DNA of 15,909 nt, taken from Deltaproteobacteria bacterium. GTDB lineage: Bacteria; Myxococcota; UBA796; SXON01. Below the pieces are notes generated by a model, which had not been told where the DNA came from, did not search any database, and saw only the letters and a list, made by a program, of their open reading frames with translations. The stretch spans positions 1 through 15,909 of the forward strand of contig CANKNP010000082.1 of NCBI GenBank assembly GCA_947483545.1. The letters run 5' to 3'. Every line of letters starts with the position of its first letter. Positions within the stretch are counted from its first letter, which is position 1. Made by a program: the position numbers and the translations under genes. Shown one piece after another: positions 14,788 through 15,909 of this stretch.

Positions 14788-15909
14788 GCATGGAGTTCGA
14801 GACCGACCAGGAGGCCCTCGCCCGGGCGATCACGGCAGCTCGAGCGGGCGAGGATCGGGCCCTCGGTCAGCAGGTGCGGGAGGCGGGAGACCAGGGGGTT
14901 CGACTGCTCACAGGCCTGTGGCGGCTCATGCGGAGTCACAGCCCCGAGAACCACGCCTTTGACGGGCCGGTTCGGGACTTTCGCGCGGTGTTGGCTCGCC
15001 TGGTGGACCTGCTCGGCCCCGTGCACCTGATCTGCGTGGAAGGGCAGATTTACGTGAACGAGATCCGGATCCGGGTCGAGGAGCGCGCGGGGGGGGCGGC
15101 GGACCTGCCGGAGGAGCTCAGCAAGCACGCGTGCGGCGGGCTGCACTTCGGGGAGGTGCTGGAGGAGGGGCAGATCCGCACGCTGTTGCACGCACTTGCC
15201 GCGCGTCCGGGGGAGCGTCGTCCGCGGCGGACGCTCGGCAACCGCATCCGTGACGCCGGGCTCTCCAGCGTGACGGTGACGGGGCTCTACCGGCTGCGCC
15301 TCTCTGGCGACGAAGGCCCCCGCGTCCAAGTACACGTCCCGGAGCTGTTGGAGCGGGCGGCCGCGTTGATCGCGAGCGCCCGGGAGGAGGTGATGCAGGA
15401 CCGCATCCCCAACCCCCTGCCGGTCCGGCGGTTGGTGAATGATCTCGTGGATGCCACGAAGGATGCGCCGCTCGACCGCCTGATCGCGCTCACCGGCACC
15501 GTGGCCCATCCCTCGCCGCAGGCACGGCACGCCGTGCGCGTGTGTGCGCTCTCGCTGCTCATCGGCGCCGATCTGGGCCTCTCGTCCGGCGCCCTCGCAG
15601 ACCTGGGCGTCGCAGCGGTCTTTCACGACATCGGCTACGCAGCGACGACGGACGGCGACCCGGGATTTGAGCGGCACGCCAGCGCCGGCGCTGGGGTTCT
15701 GTTGCGGCAACGGGGCTTTCACCCTGCCAAGATCAAGCGCCTGCTCGTCAACCTGCAGCACCACGCCGGGGTGTTCGGGGGCCCGGCGTTGTACGCCCGG
15801 ATCGTCTGCATCGCAGACGATTACGACACCCTGACGCGGCAGCGACCGACGGGGGCGTTGTTCAATCCGGCGCACGCGCTGGAACGGATGGTGGGCGCCG
15901 CGGATGATC
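14784..15909 (+). CDS. HD-GYP-related phosphohydrolase-like protein (3' end outside window)
   Basis: At least 375 residues from ATG 14784, overlapping the previous stop by 4 bp, with GGGGGG 4 nt upstream; ATG 14790 is an alternative. The frame runs open through the window end. The N-terminal region (about 35-165) resembles that of the preceding protein (RSHSPENHAF, LICVEGQIYVNEI, GLHFGEVLEEGQI). The C-terminal half is an HD domain: H249 in ARHAVRV, the HD pair H281-D282 in FHDIGYA, H298, H326-H327 in LQHHAGVFGG, and D345/D346/D348 in RIVCIADDYDTLTRQRP. These match the HD-GYP metal-ligand pattern of c-di-GMP phosphodiesterases. However, the stretch after HH that normally holds GSGYP is shortened and lacks G-Y-P, and the HDIGK lysine is Tyr. 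It may act on another nucleotide or be a signalling receptor. Confidence 0.85.
   Translation, partial: MSMEFETDQEALARAITAARAGEDRALGQQVREAGDQGVRLLTGLWRLMRSHSPENHAFDGPVRDFRAVLARLVDLLGPVHLICVEGQIYVNEIRIRVEERAGGAADLPEELSKHACGGLHFGEVLEEGQIRTLLHALAARPGERRPRRTLGNRIRDAGLSSVTVTGLYRLRLSGDEGPRVQVHVPELLERAAALIASAREEVMQDRIPNPLPVRRLVNDLVDATKDAPLDRLIALTGTVAHPSPQARHAVRVCALSLLIGADLGLSSGALADLGVAAVFHDIGYAATTDGDPGFERHASAGAGVLLRQRGFHPAKIKRLLVNLQHHAGVFGGPALYARIVCIADDYDTLTRQRPTGALFNPAHALERMVGAADD

Noticed and set aside
14268..15875. Minus-strand open frame of 535 codons opposite the HD gene
   Set aside because: The plus strand carries conserved HD motifs and an ATGA junction; the antisense product is Arg/Pro-rich with no recognisable fold.

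Overview
The window is a GC-rich (clearly above 60% by eye), densely packed bacterial chromosome segment with no rRNA, tRNA, CRISPR array or recognisable insertion sequence. Several traits point to an uncultured Myxococcota/deltaproteobacterial-type genome. One secreted protein ends in a Cys/Gly-rich stretch, a short hydrophobic segment and RRRN, like MYXO-CTERM tails. There are several small lipoproteins, a fused radical SAM/DUF2344 protein, and a HEAT-like plus HD-domain gene pair. This placement is an inference from gene content, not a phylogenetic result.

Layout. (1) 1-1769, +: 3' two thirds of alaS, closed by a hairpin at 1771-1796. (2) 1805-3354, -: a compact cluster read right to left. 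It holds what looks like the C-terminal remnant of a parallel beta-helix surface protein, a thioredoxin-fold lipoprotein overlapping it by 4 bp, and a small unknown gene that appears frameshifted. (3) 3355-3522: a divergent spacer with a perfect 11-bp inverted repeat, a strong hairpin and a possible promoter. (4) 3523-6359, +: an AHSA1/SRPBCC protein, a large secreted protein whose architecture resembles eukaryotic BPI/LBP (TULIP) lipid-binding proteins, and a Uma2-family nuclease-fold protein 5 nt downstream. (5) 6364-7935, -: an AAA ATPase fused to a PD-(D/E)XK nuclease-like domain. (6) 7967-10495, +: a TIGR03960-type radical SAM protein fused to DUF2344. (7) 10455-12500, -: a polytopic GT-C-like membrane protein whose 3' end overlaps the radical SAM gene by 41 bp. 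(8) 12656-15909, +: a probable three-gene operon of a short lipoprotein with an ASH/choice-of-anchor-D-like domain, a helical-repeat protein with an acidic linker, and an HD-GYP-related protein cut by the window end.

The most unusual items are the BPI-like secreted protein with its sorting tail and the terminal operon. In that operon two adjacent proteins seem to share an N-terminal domain, and the HD-GYP-like domain keeps its metal-ligand residues but lacks the GYP loop. A role in envelope lipid binding (region 4) and in c-di-GMP or related signalling (region 8) are inferences. Housekeeping genes (alaS, radical SAM) alternate with accessory genes, and no clear boundary of a transferred island was seen.
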